Assembly: GCF_945859705.1 (NCBI RefSeq)
Contig: NC_079134.1
Coordinates: 39,694,576-39,758,575, forward strand
From: Episyrphus balteatus
Taxonomy: Eukaryota > Arthropoda > Insecta > Diptera > Syrphidae
Direction of reading: 5' to 3'
DNA length: 64,000 nt
This document shows positions 34,264 to 45,700 of this stretch, in pieces. Both the position numbers and the translations under genes were made by a program. The notes beneath the pieces are model-generated. The model made no database searches. It saw only the letters and a program-made list of their open reading frames with translations, and was not told where the DNA came from. Each line of letters opens with the position of its first letter. Within the stretch, counting starts at the first letter, position 1.

Positions 34264-35035
34264 GGGATCGGGTCAAAATTCTGGATTCAAAATTCTGCTT
34301 TTCAAAATTCTTTTTTTTTTTTAACGAAAACTCTGTTTTTCAAAATTCTGCTTTTTTCTATTCTGTTTTTCAAAATTCTGCTTTTTAAAATTCTGCTTTT
34401 AAAAATTCTGCTAGAATTATACTTAAACAAAAAATTTCTGCCAATTCTGTTTTTTTTTTATAGCATATGCGCTGACTAAAGAAAAATACACCTCATTAAT
34501 GTAATTCGCAAATATTTTTTAAAATGCATAGACTGACTTTCTTTCAAATAAAATCTATAACTTTTTGGAACCGATGTCGTTTGATACAAAATATTCCTTT
34601 TTTTATTCAAATTTTTGAATATTCATCTTTATTTGATAAATTAAAAAATTTTGAATTATTTTCGGAAATGTTTAGTATTAAAAACCTTTTCTTAATATTT
34701 TCAAATTTATTCATTCATAAAACAAAAATTAATATGCATTCAAAGAATGACAAATTATGTGATAAGTAATCAAATAAGTAGATATTTTTTCAAGAAGATG
34801 CTTTTACAAAATTTTGCAAAAAATTAAAAAAGGGTTTGCGCCCGCTTTTTAACATTTTTCAAACCCTTTTTTAATTTTTTGCGGAATTTTGAAAAACAGA
34901 TTTGAGAAAAGCAGAATTTTGAAAAACAGAATTTTGAAAAGCAGAATTTTGAAAGCAGAATTTTGTAAAGCAGAATTTTGAAAGCATAATTTTGACAAAA
35001 GAATTCTGAACCCGGCAGAATTTTGACCCCAACCC
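34264..35035 (-). mobile_element. Tandem-TIR element, copy 3 (772 bp, 8-bp TSD GAAAATGC)
   Basis: It is inverted relative to copies 1, 2 and 4: the left end is GGGATCGGGTCAAAATTCTG, and the right end read inward is GGGTTGGGGTCAAAATTCTG. GAAAATGC flanks both ends exactly (34256-34263, 35036-35043). Arrays of the CAAAATTCTGCTTTT unit lie at about 34274-34412 and 34890-35025. The hairpin (AAAAAAGGGTTTG and complement, about 34815-34882) adjoins the right array, at the GGGTTGGGG end. The interval 34415-34810 matches that of copy 4 in reverse. The frame 34524-34769 lies in the interval and has no domain. Confidence 0.92.
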
Positions 35036-35043
35036 GAAAATGC

Positions 35044-36099
35044 ATCTAGCAAATATTGGATATTTGTTTAGTCCAGTTGGACATTTTTGAAAAAATCATA
35101 AACTTTTCATTAAACCATGAGTTAACAGAGATTTGGAAATTCAGAAACAGCAGATTAAAAATATAATACACAGTGCACATATGTATATTTTTAGAAAATG
35201 TTAACTTTAACTTAACTTTATAAGTAATGACTTTTAATATTTTTTTTTGATACTTAGCGGTCATGAAAAAAATGATTTAAATATATTAAACACATTAGTA
35301 CCCCTGTATAAGAATAAAAAAAAGCCGTTGTTTTACAATATAAATTTTGAAGTACGTAGGTATTTTTTTCAACCGTTCCAGAAAATTGAAAAATGCAATT
35401 TTCAGTTCATCGAATTTCCTAGCAAGTCACTGACAATGTTTAAGATTTCAATCAAAATCAAATAAAATCAAATAAAGTATATGTAGGTACATATTAGAAT
35501 AACCGTTGAACATTAAAGCTTTTGGTTAAGGTCAGAAAAAGAATATTTATTTTTTGAGATTTTCATTTTTTTTTTATTTTTGAAAAACACCCTTTTTTTT
35601 AAACAGTGGGGCACTTTATTTATTTAAGCCGTAAAAGATGCAATAACAAAACCAATAATTATGTTCACTTGGTCATCTTGGACATTTCAAAAAAATTAAC
35701 CTGGTTTGTTAACTGTTTGGTTCAAACTTAACCGATTCTTGAAAACCAAGAATCAAATATAAAAAAGTTTCATTTCAATTGAATTTTTTTGCGGAATGTA
35801 CGAACAATGATTTTTTTCGGCTCTTAGTATCTGCGAATTTTTTGTTGCCAAGTTATTTCTACAAACATCAATTCAAAAAAGTTTTAAAGTTTATATCACA
35901 ACAAAACCTTTTTCGTATTACAACTCTTTCACAGATTTACATCTAAAAACGGGGATAAGTTCAAAAGAAAAACCTATTCAAATGTGCATTGATTGTTTTA
36001 GGAATACCACATACCAGAACTATGCTAAATAGCCTATCCTTAAAAAGTTAAATAAATTTATTATCAACGGTACTTGAAATGTATGTACTCACCTCATTC
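35044..36099. other. AT-rich stretch with no recognised feature
   Basis: No gene, RNA or paired repeat was recognised; frames at 35046-35465 show no domain. Confidence 0.35.
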
Positions 36100-36950
36100 A
36101 AAGTCTGCGCATACAAAGTTTAACTTATCTCACACCCGGCAGAAGACGGTATGTTCTTGTGGGCCAAAGTGGTTCCAGTTTTGCCATATTTGTTGTTTTT
36201 TTTTTCTTCTTTTTTTTTAATTAAAACTTCATCACCTATAGAGAGTTTGATGGAACAGTACAGAGCGTGCGACGACTACCAGAAATCAAATCCGCCAGAT
36301 AGGTAGTACACATGAACGGACGACGGACAGACTCCTCATCAGGAAAGCGGTAAAATGGTTGCTTACTTAACTTGGCTGTCAACAAAAAAGCTGTACAACA
36401 GTTCGATCTGAGGAACTTGTATGCTGATCCAAGAGATTCAAGATTCAAGAGATCTACACAAGCATTTATACAGTTCTTTCACATCCCACCAATCCATCAA
36501 GTTTTTGTGTTTGTTGGTGATCGACGACAACGATGAATGTGATGACGACGACGCGACTATACAATTTGGACGACTGACGACGACGACAATGAGCTCGAAA
36601 CCACGCATCTTATAGAAGATAGGAACGCCGCATAAGAAAAATAAAACTTTGCTGGCTGCAACTATCGGAAGACGCAGAAGACATTTAAGTCAACATTGAC
36701 CGTTGCGTTTGTGAGTTTTGTCCCGAGAAGAACATGGCGGCAATATATAGTTGCGAATACGTATTTATACTATGTCAAGTGTTTTTTCTTTTGTTGTTGT
36801 TTTTGTTTAATTTTGTTGCTTGTTTTAATTTATGCCATTTTAAAGGATGTGGCTGCGACAAGTGACTGACTGGTTGCTGCAGACAGCGAGCGTGTTAGCT
36901 GCCATTTAAATATGCATGACAAGTCTAATGGGAATTACATGGAAATGAGG
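36100..36950. other. Repeat-poor island (candidate regulatory or exon region 3)
   Basis: A GC-richer block with ACGATGAATGTGATGACGAC and GACGACGACAATGAGC (about 36528-36592) and ATGGCGGCAATATATAG near 36734. It resembles fly UTR or promoter sequence. The overlapping frames on both strands (36448-36236, 36421-36615) have no domain. No interspersed repeat was found. Confidence 0.3.
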
Positions 36951-38239
36951 AGAGCATACGCACTAACTCTGAATTCAGGATATTTACTTCTCAGAAATAC
37001 CGGGAAGACAAAAAAAATAATTACTTAATCAAGCTTTGGGAATACATGCATAATATGGGTATATAATGCATGCAACAATGTAAGGTATATTTACAATCTT
37101 AAATTCAAATTTTGATGGCACATACAGGAACTAGAAGGTAAATGATAGACTGAAATTCACCTCATTTTTGTAATTAATTCCAGCTATTTAAGCCTTAAAA
37201 AAATCATCTTTTAATCCACATAGGCTTAGTTAAGGCAAAATTTCTAGATAGAGAATGATATTGTGGCTGGAATTCAGGCCGACAGGTTCATCTCTGCACT
37301 GCTTGAGTATGGATACAAATTAATTTATTCTACGAGCAAAATTAAAGGAAGGTTTTGCCATAAAAACGAAGTAAAAAAGATTACTTTTTTTTTCAAAAAC
37401 GGTTAAAACGATTTTGACTAAGAATTTTTTGCACACTACAGGTAGTTAGGTCAAGCTTTAAAAATGAAAACAAAAGTTCTGGAATCGTTATAAATCGTGT
37501 CTTTTATATGCACCTAAAATATAGGGTTAAAATGAATAAATTAAATATGCTATAAAAAATCCAAAATATACCTTAAGAAATCCAAAATAATCTCCAAAAA
37601 CCCCAAATATTCTGCTAAAACATACAAAAAGGACCTTAAGAAAAAAGAATTGAGAAACATTAGTAGTAAGGTAGTAACCAGTAAAACAATCAGTAAATAA
37701 TTCAGATTGGTTTAACGAAAAAAAAAAAAATGAATTGAATTAATTAGTTTCGTAAGAAGGCCTTGAATCATAAAATTTTTCTTGAAGTTTTCAAAACGGA
37801 AACTTTGGCGTTTTGGTCACACAAAAATTTTGTATATGGAACTTTGTTTAGTGCTGCCAAGTTATCAATATTTTTTTTCAGTATTTTTTCCAGTTGAAGT
37901 TAGATCTTTTAAGGTGTGTTTGCATTTAGAAATCAGTTTTAAGTCTTAAATTTTGTTTTTTGTGAAATATCCCCGAAAAAAATGCATTTTTTGTGAATGC
38001 ATTTAAAACAAAATATACGCTTACGATTGATGGCCACTTTAAAGTAAATCTCTTGATTTGAAAAAATTTGTCAACTACATATAAAGAACCACACAATTTT
38101 CAAAAACAAAAAAAACAAACATTTTTCGATACTCAATAGAATTGTGCTGATCACGTTGCGTTGCTTGACAAATTTTTTCATTGTAAGATTTCAAAACTAG
38201 AAAGTTCGAGTTTTAAAATTCTTTTTAAATTTAATTTCT
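36951..38239. other. AT-rich stretch with a diverged MITE fragment
   Basis: About 37960-38110 resembles the right part of the MITE at 23281-23893 (shared TTACGATTGATGGCCA, TTTAAAGTAAAT-type blocks). The rest shows nothing I can support. Confidence 0.35.
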
Positions 38240-38242
38240 AAG

Positions 38243-38345
38243 GCCCAATTTGTTCACACTCCATTAAATTTAAAGTCGTCATAGATTTTAAATTTTGTAT
38301 GACAACTTTATCTAATTATAATGGAGAGTGAATAAATTGGACCTA
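38243..38345. repeat. ~100-bp MITE-like repeat GGCCCAATTTGTTCAC, copy 2
   Basis: GGCCCAATTTGTTCACACTC with CATTAAATTT at the left and AATGGAGAGTGAATAAATTG with GACC at the right are inverted. It matches copy 1 at 19617-19716. Confidence 0.7.
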
Positions 38346-38512
38346 GGAGAAATACAGTGCCTTAAAAAACCTCAAAAAAATTGGAATTTTTTTTTATCTT
38401 CGATTTTTTTTCACGACCTAGTGTAATAGTGCCATCAACAGTGAGGTACAGAGGGTTTTCAAAGGAAAGCATCGCTTCCTATTACTCGCCTCATTTTTAA
38501 TAGGGACATTAC

Positions 38513-39304
38513 GGGTTGGGGTCAAAATTCTGCCGGGGTCAAAATTCTTTTGTCAAAATTCTGCTTTCAAAATTCTGCTTTACAAAATTCTGCTTTCAAA
38601 ATTCTGCTTTTCAAAATTCTGTTTTTCAAAATTCTGTTTTTCAAAATTCTGCTTTTCATAATTCTGCTTTTCAAAATTCTGCAAAAAATAAAAAAGGGTT
38701 TGGAAAAGCCCGCTTTTTAACATTTTCCAAACCCTTTTTTAATTTTTTCAGAATTCTGTAAAATCATCTTTTTGAAAAATTATCTGCTTATTTGATTACT
38801 TACCTACATAATTTGTGATTTTTTAAATGCGAATTAATTTTTGTTTTATAAATGAATAAATTTGAAAATATTAAGAAAAGGTTTTTAATATTAAACATTT
38901 CCGAAAATAACTAAAAATTTATTAATTTATCAAATAAAGATGAATATTCAAAAATTTGAATAAAAAAAGGAATATACAACATCGGTTCCAATTAGTATAC
39001 ATATTTTATTTGAAAGAAAGTCAGTATAAGCATTTCAAAAAATATTTGCGACACTTAAATAAAAAAATTTAAGAAAGTACCAATGTTGAATTAGCCAGCG
39101 CATATGCTATAAAAAAAAACAGAATTAGCAGAATTTTTTTGTTCAAATATAATGCTGGCAGAATTTTGAAAAGCAGAATTTTAAAAAGCAGAATTTTGAA
39201 AAACAGAATAGAAAAAAAGCAGAATTTTGAAAAACAGAATTTTCGCTGAAAAAGCAGAATTTTGAAAAGCAGAATTTTGAAGCCAGAATTTTGACCCGAT
39301 CCCG
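38513..39304 (+). mobile_element. Tandem-TIR element, copy 4 (792 bp, 8-bp TSD GACATTAC)
   Basis: The left end is GGGTTGGGGTCAAAATTCTG and the right end read inward is CGGGATCGGGTCAAAATTCT. GACATTAC flanks both ends exactly (38505-38512, 39305-39312). About 11 CAAAATTCTGCTTTT units lie at 38523-38686. They are followed by the AAAAAAGGGTTTGG hairpin (about 38690-38752), a unique interval homologous to copy 3, and an inverted array at about 39118-39295. The frames 38516-38761 and 39343-39143 only read the arrays as QNSVF or FCFSK repeats. Confidence 0.92.
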
Positions 39305-39312
39305 GACATTAC

Positions 39313-40194
39313 ACCAAAATATAATTTTTGGAATTTTTGTCAAATGAGAGACATAAGACCAAAATCGAATTTTGGAACTTTATACCATCGTATTGAAACA
39401 TATGTGATTTTTTTTTTGACATGATTATTAAATATTAAAATTAAAAATATTTTCTTGGTGCCATTTAGTAGGGTTGGCTCCAAATCCAAATAAGAATGAA
39501 ATGAAATTGCTTGATAAAATTAAAATAAAATCGTGCAATTGTTGGTTGTATTTTATTAGCCTATATGTTTTAAAAGTTTCTGCTCTCAAATTCACGAAAA
39601 CTAAAATTGAAATATCATCTCCCTCTTGGATAGAAAATCCGCTGCAGTAAGTTTGGTATTAATTTGCCTTATATTTTATCACTTCTTAATAGTCATTTAA
39701 GTTAGTCCATTTCTCCATAACTCCATTTCTATTTGGAATTTATGCTTCGATGGGACAAAATGTTCTTTATTTATATCCCTTTCAAATTTAAAAAGAATTG
39801 GTTTTATTTCCCTTTACTTCACAGTTCACCTTATTTTTCAATTGGTACCCAGCGTTATTTCTAACTTAAGCCCATCAAACAATCTTCTTTTTTAAATTAC
39901 TATTAGTTGTTTTTCTCAATATTTTCAAAATTTTAAGAAAAACTAAAAATACCGTCGGAAATAAATTTTTCTAACTTTTTTTTCACTATTTATTGAACCC
40001 TAAATTCTTTTAAAGATGTTCGAAACAATTAATAATAGTTAAGGCATAAAAACCTTTAGATACATATACAACAAAAGCGAGCTTTATTTTACGTTTAATT
40101 TTATTATAAAGAGTAAATTAAATGTTTCCTGTTTTTTTGGTCTTGAATTTTTCTATCGATTGGCATGTTTTTGCCACAATACAAGGATGCTGAC
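39313..40194. other. AT-rich stretch with no recognised feature
   Basis: No gene or paired repeat was recognised. Confidence 0.35.
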
Positions 40195-41575
40195 CTCTAA
40201 TCAATGTTTTTATTTTCGTTATCCACCCTCTCACTTCTCAATTCCCTTTGCTTTTCTTTCTGTCCCAAATGAAGTCCAGTATAGACTTACACTTATTTAT
40301 ATACATATGTGAAAGTAATGACTTAGCTTGGTTCACAATTTAGCTTTGTTGTTGTATATGTGTATCGTAAACTCAAGGTGATATCAGCAGCCACTATAGC
40401 GACGGCATTCAGCATCATGTTTTTTTTTTTTTTTGCCCACAAATATATTAATACCTACTTTCAACCTGGACACGAATGTACCAAATGTGAACCCCTTTTT
40501 CCGCGTATAGACAAACAACCATACAAACAACATCAGACAAAGTACAACGACGGACAGGGACGAAGGGATATATGTGTGCATTGACCACATTCGACAAGGA
40601 CATAAGAACATAATGAACAGCAACAGCTAGCCATTTCTCTGTGAGCTCGCATCTCTTCACTTTCTTTTTTCTTGACCGGTCGCTCTGATGGTCATCCTTT
40701 TCAACCGACTCAGCACAGTTATAAAACCAAACCAAGGATACACTCGCTTGATATCCTTGTACGAATTTATGCTTGAGTTCAACTACCTTTAACTTCCCCC
40801 TTGTACATTATGTGAGTGTAGATATGTCTTAGACATATAGCAACCTACCACTCACCGCGCCGCCCCCCGTCGCACCGTGCTATCCCCTTGCCACCTAATT
40901 CTTTGTCAATGACTTTCATTAGTTGCGACGTTTATCGATTTTAGCCCGAGTCTTTGATGAGGGACAAAGAAGGAGGATATCCAGAGCAAGTGTACAAAAA
41001 AAAAAAAAAAACAAAAACCAAACTCAATGTTGACACTAAATGCTAGTAAATCTGGCTTAAAACATTGACTTTGACTGGTATAGTATAGTTTCGGTCGTCA
41101 TCGTCATCACAATAATTATCAACCACCCTGATTTGGCCCGAGGATGCTGCTTTGAAATCGGGAGCATTTAACGCAACGCGGTTCTTAAAGGTAGAGGTGC
41201 ATGTCTCTTCTTAAAGATTCGAAAAACTTCTTTAACGTGTCTTTTGAGTATCCTCCACATGAAGGTTCTTCTTTTTGGATTTCATGTTTGGTTTTCTTTT
41301 CTTTTTTTTTTTGTTTTGATATTTTTTTTTTGTGTTGTTTTTGTGTTTTTCTTTTTTTTTTGTAGGAATTCTCAAGGATAAATTGTTGGTGCAAGGACAA
41401 GCTAAAGCCAAATGATTGGCAAAACGAATAAAAATAAAAGGAATGACGGAAAATATATTTATTACTAACCTTGAATTAAGATCTGTGTGTGAGTAGTTAA
41501 AGCTCATAGTTTTTGTGTGTGAAGATAATTTCTGCTTTAATACGGGGATACTCTCACTCAAGACAAACGATTTTG
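40195..41575. other. Repeat-poor island (candidate regulatory or exon region 4)
   Basis: A GC-richer block, most marked at 40850-40900 (CACCGCGCCGCCCCCCGTCG) and 41090-41110 (CGGTCGTCATCGTCATC). The frames on both strands overlap and show no domain. No interspersed repeat was found. A regulatory or non-coding exon role is inferred from composition only. Confidence 0.3.
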
Positions 41576-41870
41576 GAAAAAAAACCTTATTAATTTAAGG
41601 TCCTAGACCCTAGACAAAAATCAATAAGTCATTACTCCAAGAAAACGTTAAATGTTTCAATGAAATAGTAGAAACAGTGCAAGTTTTCAAATAATTGATG
41701 TTTGTAGTTGTTTTAAAATTTGGTTAAACCTGAAAACTTCTTGTTAATGAGCACGCACTCAAACGGTTAGTTGAATAGAGTACGAGCACAAGAAGAATTG
41801 GGAACTGATGAATCTCTGTATTTAAGGTACTTACAAAATTGGAATCTCATAAAAATTTTCTTATTAATTG

Positions 41871-42763
41871 ACTTCAAACACAAAAAAAAAAATTTGAACA
41901 CAACGGCAACACCTACAATATTCAAATATACATTTTTTAAAAGCTAGAAGCTTAGTCATATATGTAAAATTAAAATTAAGTTAATTGAATGAACGGCTTT
42001 TGAAAGAATGGTAATTGAACTCATATTTTTGAAAAAAAAAAAAAAATTATTGAAAAAATTTTAACATGTCGTTTTTTAATCTTGGTCGTAATATAAAATG
42101 CATTTATTTTCAAATTTTTTTGGCCGCATTTATTATGATTTCAAATTATAAAAGAAAATGTCAATATGTATTACGGTTTATGAAAAAAATTAAAAAGTAT
42201 TTCATTTTCGAAGAACTTTTTTTAATAAAAGTTTTGAAAAAAAATGTAACTTATTTTTTTTTAAAGTTCAACATCTAAACATAAAATTATTTTTTATTCA
42301 TTTAATAACCCTTACTGTTGAAAGTTAGGTAAATAGCAAAAATTTAAAGTTCCTATTTACCACAGTCTTTGAGAAAATTAATTATTTCAATGCAAAAATT
42401 CAGTTTTAATAAAAAAAAAACCATTGAAATTGAAGTAATTTTTCATTTTTTTTTTCAAAAGTGTGATATATTTCACCTTTTTTGCTTCGAAATTCAACTG
42501 ATAATATTTATGGCCAAACATTTTTTTTCAATAAATTCATATTTTATTAGAAAAAGTTTGGAAAAAAGTCATTTTAAATTAAATTCTAATAACATTTTTT
42601 TTTTAATTCTGAGTTTGAGGACCATTTTTTCAAAAAGTATTGATTAAATTTAGTGGATTTAAATTTAAAAGATAAGAATGAGCTTCTGGCTTTTTAAAAA
42701 TGTATTTTAAAATATTGTAGGTGTTGCCGTTGTTTTCAAAATATTTTTTTTGTGTTTGAGGTC
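41871..42763. repeat. Degraded foldback relative with ~85-bp inverted ends
   Basis: CTTCAAACACAAAAA...ACAACGGCAACACCTACAAT at 41872-41940 is mirrored at 42700-42762. The block matches ACAACGGCAACACTTACAG inside the arms of the foldback element at 13993-15848. After the right end TTAGAAAATTGC matches the start of that family's GC-rich block. Interior frames (42066-42278, 42369-42647) are Phe/Lys-rich chance frames. Confidence 0.6.
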
Positions 42764-43087
42764 AGAATGTTAGAAAATTGCATTTATCGCTTAAACGATG
42801 GAAGATTGTCCCTTACTGCCTTTTATATATTTTCCTTAAATTACCTAGAGAATCTTTTGCTATCATTTGTTTTATGAATTTTAAGCAAAAAAATGGTTTT
42901 GTTAAAAAAAAATTTAATTTTAATTTTAAAAAACAATACGGCAGCACCGGCAATTTTTAATCTATAGACTTTAAAGTATTTTTAATTACCTACGTTTGAA
43001 AAAAAAAAAATCGTCAAAATCAGAGCTGTTCGGCCGGGTTCCCTAATAATTTGCTTTAGTTACTCTACTAATAGTCTTATAATAATA
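42764..43087. other. AT-rich flank
   Basis: CGGCAGCACCGGCAATTTTT near 42939 weakly echoes the foldback family's GGCAACAC block. No gene was seen. Confidence 0.3.
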
Positions 43088-44061
43088 GTCTAGCACAAAA
43101 AATTAAGGGAACAAAAAAAAATTGTGATTTTTTTAGTGATTTTCGACAGGATGTATCTCAGTTAAAAATGATCGCATAATGACAAATTAAAAAGCATGTG
43201 AGAGCTACATTCTTCTAGGATTTTAGGATTTTATGAATAAATATTTTATTTCTAACAGTAAAATAAGTTAATCGTTGGAACAGTTCAAAAACCAACATTT
43301 TCAAATTTTTTTTGTTTTTACTTTTCTCATAAAAAAGTGGGAAAATTTTTTGTGATGAAATGATAATAATTTTTAGAAAGGCTATTTATTTGGCTTTAAG
43401 ATTATTTTTGTTTCAAAATTCTACTATTTTTTTTAGACTAAAATATCAGTCCTCGAACCAAAAACCATACTTTTGACTTTGACTATCAATATCTCAACAA
43501 CGGATCACTCCACAGAAAATTAAAGGATACATTTGAAAATTTCATTTAATTTTCTACAAAGAAATTAAGTTTGCTTTATTAAAAAAAAATGTTTTCGTAC
43601 ATTTGATATCAATTTAGAAAAGCTATCAAAATAGGCCTTTTTACAGTTTTTTAGAAAATGTGCCGCTTTATCATAACTATGGGTGATAAGATTAAACTGA
43701 GCCTTAATTTTATTGAAGCATAATAGAACTTTTATTATTTTGCAAACTTTCAAACTTATTCATCAAACAGTTTTTCTGTTGTGAGGGTTTGAATTTTTGA
43801 GATAATTTAAAACACCACATTTTTGCAGCTGAAAATGACTTACTTCTAATGACTTTTTTATGAGCAAAATCAAATTCTTTTGAGTTTATTTGAACATTTT
43901 ATTTTTTTAAATTTAAATTTTAGATAAACCAAAGAAGAATGTAGCTTTCACATGCTTTTTGATTTGTCATTATGCGATCATTTTTAACTGAGATACAGCC
44001 TGTCGAAAATCACTAAAAAATCACAATTTTTTTTTTGTTCCCTTAATTTTTTGGGCTAGTG
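43088..44061. mobile_element. 974-bp mariner-like MITE with ~145-bp inverted ends
   Basis: The right end read inward is CACTAGCCCAAAAAATTAAG and the left end is GTCTAGCACAAAAAATTAAG. The match continues through GTGATTTTTTAGTGATTTTCGACAG and ATGATCGCATAATGACAAAT to about 43228. TA flanks both ends (43086-43087, 44062-44063). The TA duplication and TIR style fit Tc1/mariner. No transposase frame exists. Confidence 0.8.
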
Positions 44062-44063
44062 TA

Positions 44064-44877
44064 TTCAATGTTCTTACCAGAATAAATTTTTACCAAGAAA
44101 ACGAAAAAAAACTTCAAGATTTCTCATAAAATACAAATAAATTTCTTTTCTTAGTTATCCAATTAGAAGCAAACAATTTGTGGTATTAGGATTGCCATGT
44201 ATTCAAATTTTACTAACGGTATAGTGCTCATACCTGGGATAATAATATTACAAAATGACCTAGAGTTTTTCTCAAAACAAAAAAATTTAAACTTTTGTGG
44301 ATTGAGCTTAAAACCACTTGTCAAGCACTGCAAGATTATATGAAAATTTACAATTAAAGCTTCATCGAAACCGGCAATGGAATCAAGTAAACTGCCATTT
44401 TCAAAAAAAAAACTTCTTGTCACATTGCCTGTATATTGATGTTTCTGGTTCTTCAATAACATGTTTTTTTTGTCATTTGTTCGCCATTGCCTAACCGGGA
44501 GTTTATATGCTAAGCGTATACGAGACATTATAATAAGCGAGTCCACTTTATGCAAGGTAGATAGCCTAATTTGGTATATGAACTGAAAAAAAAAACAGCA
44601 AAAAATTATTAAATTCGTTCTTCAAATGAAAAAAAAAATCAAAAATTTTAATAAATGCTTCAAAAAAAGTATGAAGGCAGTTTAATTTCTTTCAATTCAA
44701 TTTCAATTTTTCAATAATCAGATAAACCTCGGATAAAGCTTATTTTAGGAACAAAAGTTTTTTTTTATATTTTATATATTGACTGACGATTGAAAAATCA
44801 GGGCTAAGATGGACTTTTAAGAAAAAAAAAACAAAAACTTTCAAAATCGTTAGAGCCTTTTGAAAAAAAAAAAATGT
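44064..44877. other. No supported gene
   Basis: The 130-codon minus frame at 44555-44163 is the longest complete frame in the window. It has no recognised domain, sits between repeats and may be chance or a decayed element ORF. The region is otherwise AT-rich. Confidence 0.3.
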
Positions 44878-45133
44878 ATATCGTCGGTGAAACCAGAAAA
44901 GTGTGTAACTCCATTTTAGCAAATTTTATAGGAGAGCAAAAAAACAAAATCGTTTTGAAGGCATTGGTATGAGTTTTCATTTTCTAATTTGCTTATAAAA
45001 TAAAAACTATGAACTTTAAGGAGGTTCTGAGTTTAAGGAACGGTAGATATTAGGTTTGTCTAACAGATGGCATTCAAATCTAATTTTCAGAAAATTTGGA
45101 GTTACACACTTTTCTGGTTTCACCGACGATATA
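44878..45133. mobile_element. 256-bp MITE with ATATCGTCGGTGAAACC ends
   Basis: ATATCGTCGGTGAAACCAGA continuing AAAGTGTGTAACTCCA (44878-44913) is mirrored exactly at 45098-45133. The adjacent TA/TATA on both sides fits a TA target. No coding sequence. Confidence 0.85.
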
Positions 45134-45700
45134 TATAATTATTTATTATTATTATAATTTTTTGAAAAAAAAAAAATAAAATAAAACTGGCAGGTATGTT
45201 ATTTTTTTAGCAACTGCTAATCAACACAGTAAACCAAAATTTCAAGAAAATTCAAAAAAAAAAAATTTTGTTCAAGACTTTTTACAAATCCAAAAATTAT
45301 ATTTTTCAATTTTTTTTTTACTTAAATGTTTTTGTATAAAAAATTCATTAACATCGAGGCAGTTATCTGGGCGATAGTCAGAAGTTAAAAGAACTGTTCT
45401 ATGAAATAGATAGATCTTGTCTAGAAACTATTAGGTACCTGAATTTTAGGATGATATAGATACTGTTAGTTTTTGTACAAAAAACTCTTTATACAGTGTC
45501 CAAAAATTGCTACATACCAAGTCGCTGGCTGAGAATTGTAGGGTTGTATGTCAACTCACCTTAGTTTTGAGAAAATCGGTCTCAAAGTTTTTTAAGGCTG
45601 GTTTTTGGATAAAATAGTTACATAGCAGTAAAGTATTGATGCAATCTTATAAAGGACCCTAAAGAAATCATAAAACCATGAAAAAAACATTAATTTCATC
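45134..45700. repeat. Degenerate copy resembling the (GTCT)n element family
   Basis: The TCGCTGGCTGAGAATT block (about 45522) recurs in reverse near 47350. The Phe/Lys-rich framework resembles the right half of the (GTCT)n elements, but the microsatellite and clear ends are lacking. Confidence 0.3.

Noticed and set aside
44163..44555. 130-codon minus frame, the longest complete one
   Set aside because: No recognised domain, not clearly different in composition from flanks, lying between MITEs. It may be chance; kept only as a remark in the regional entry.
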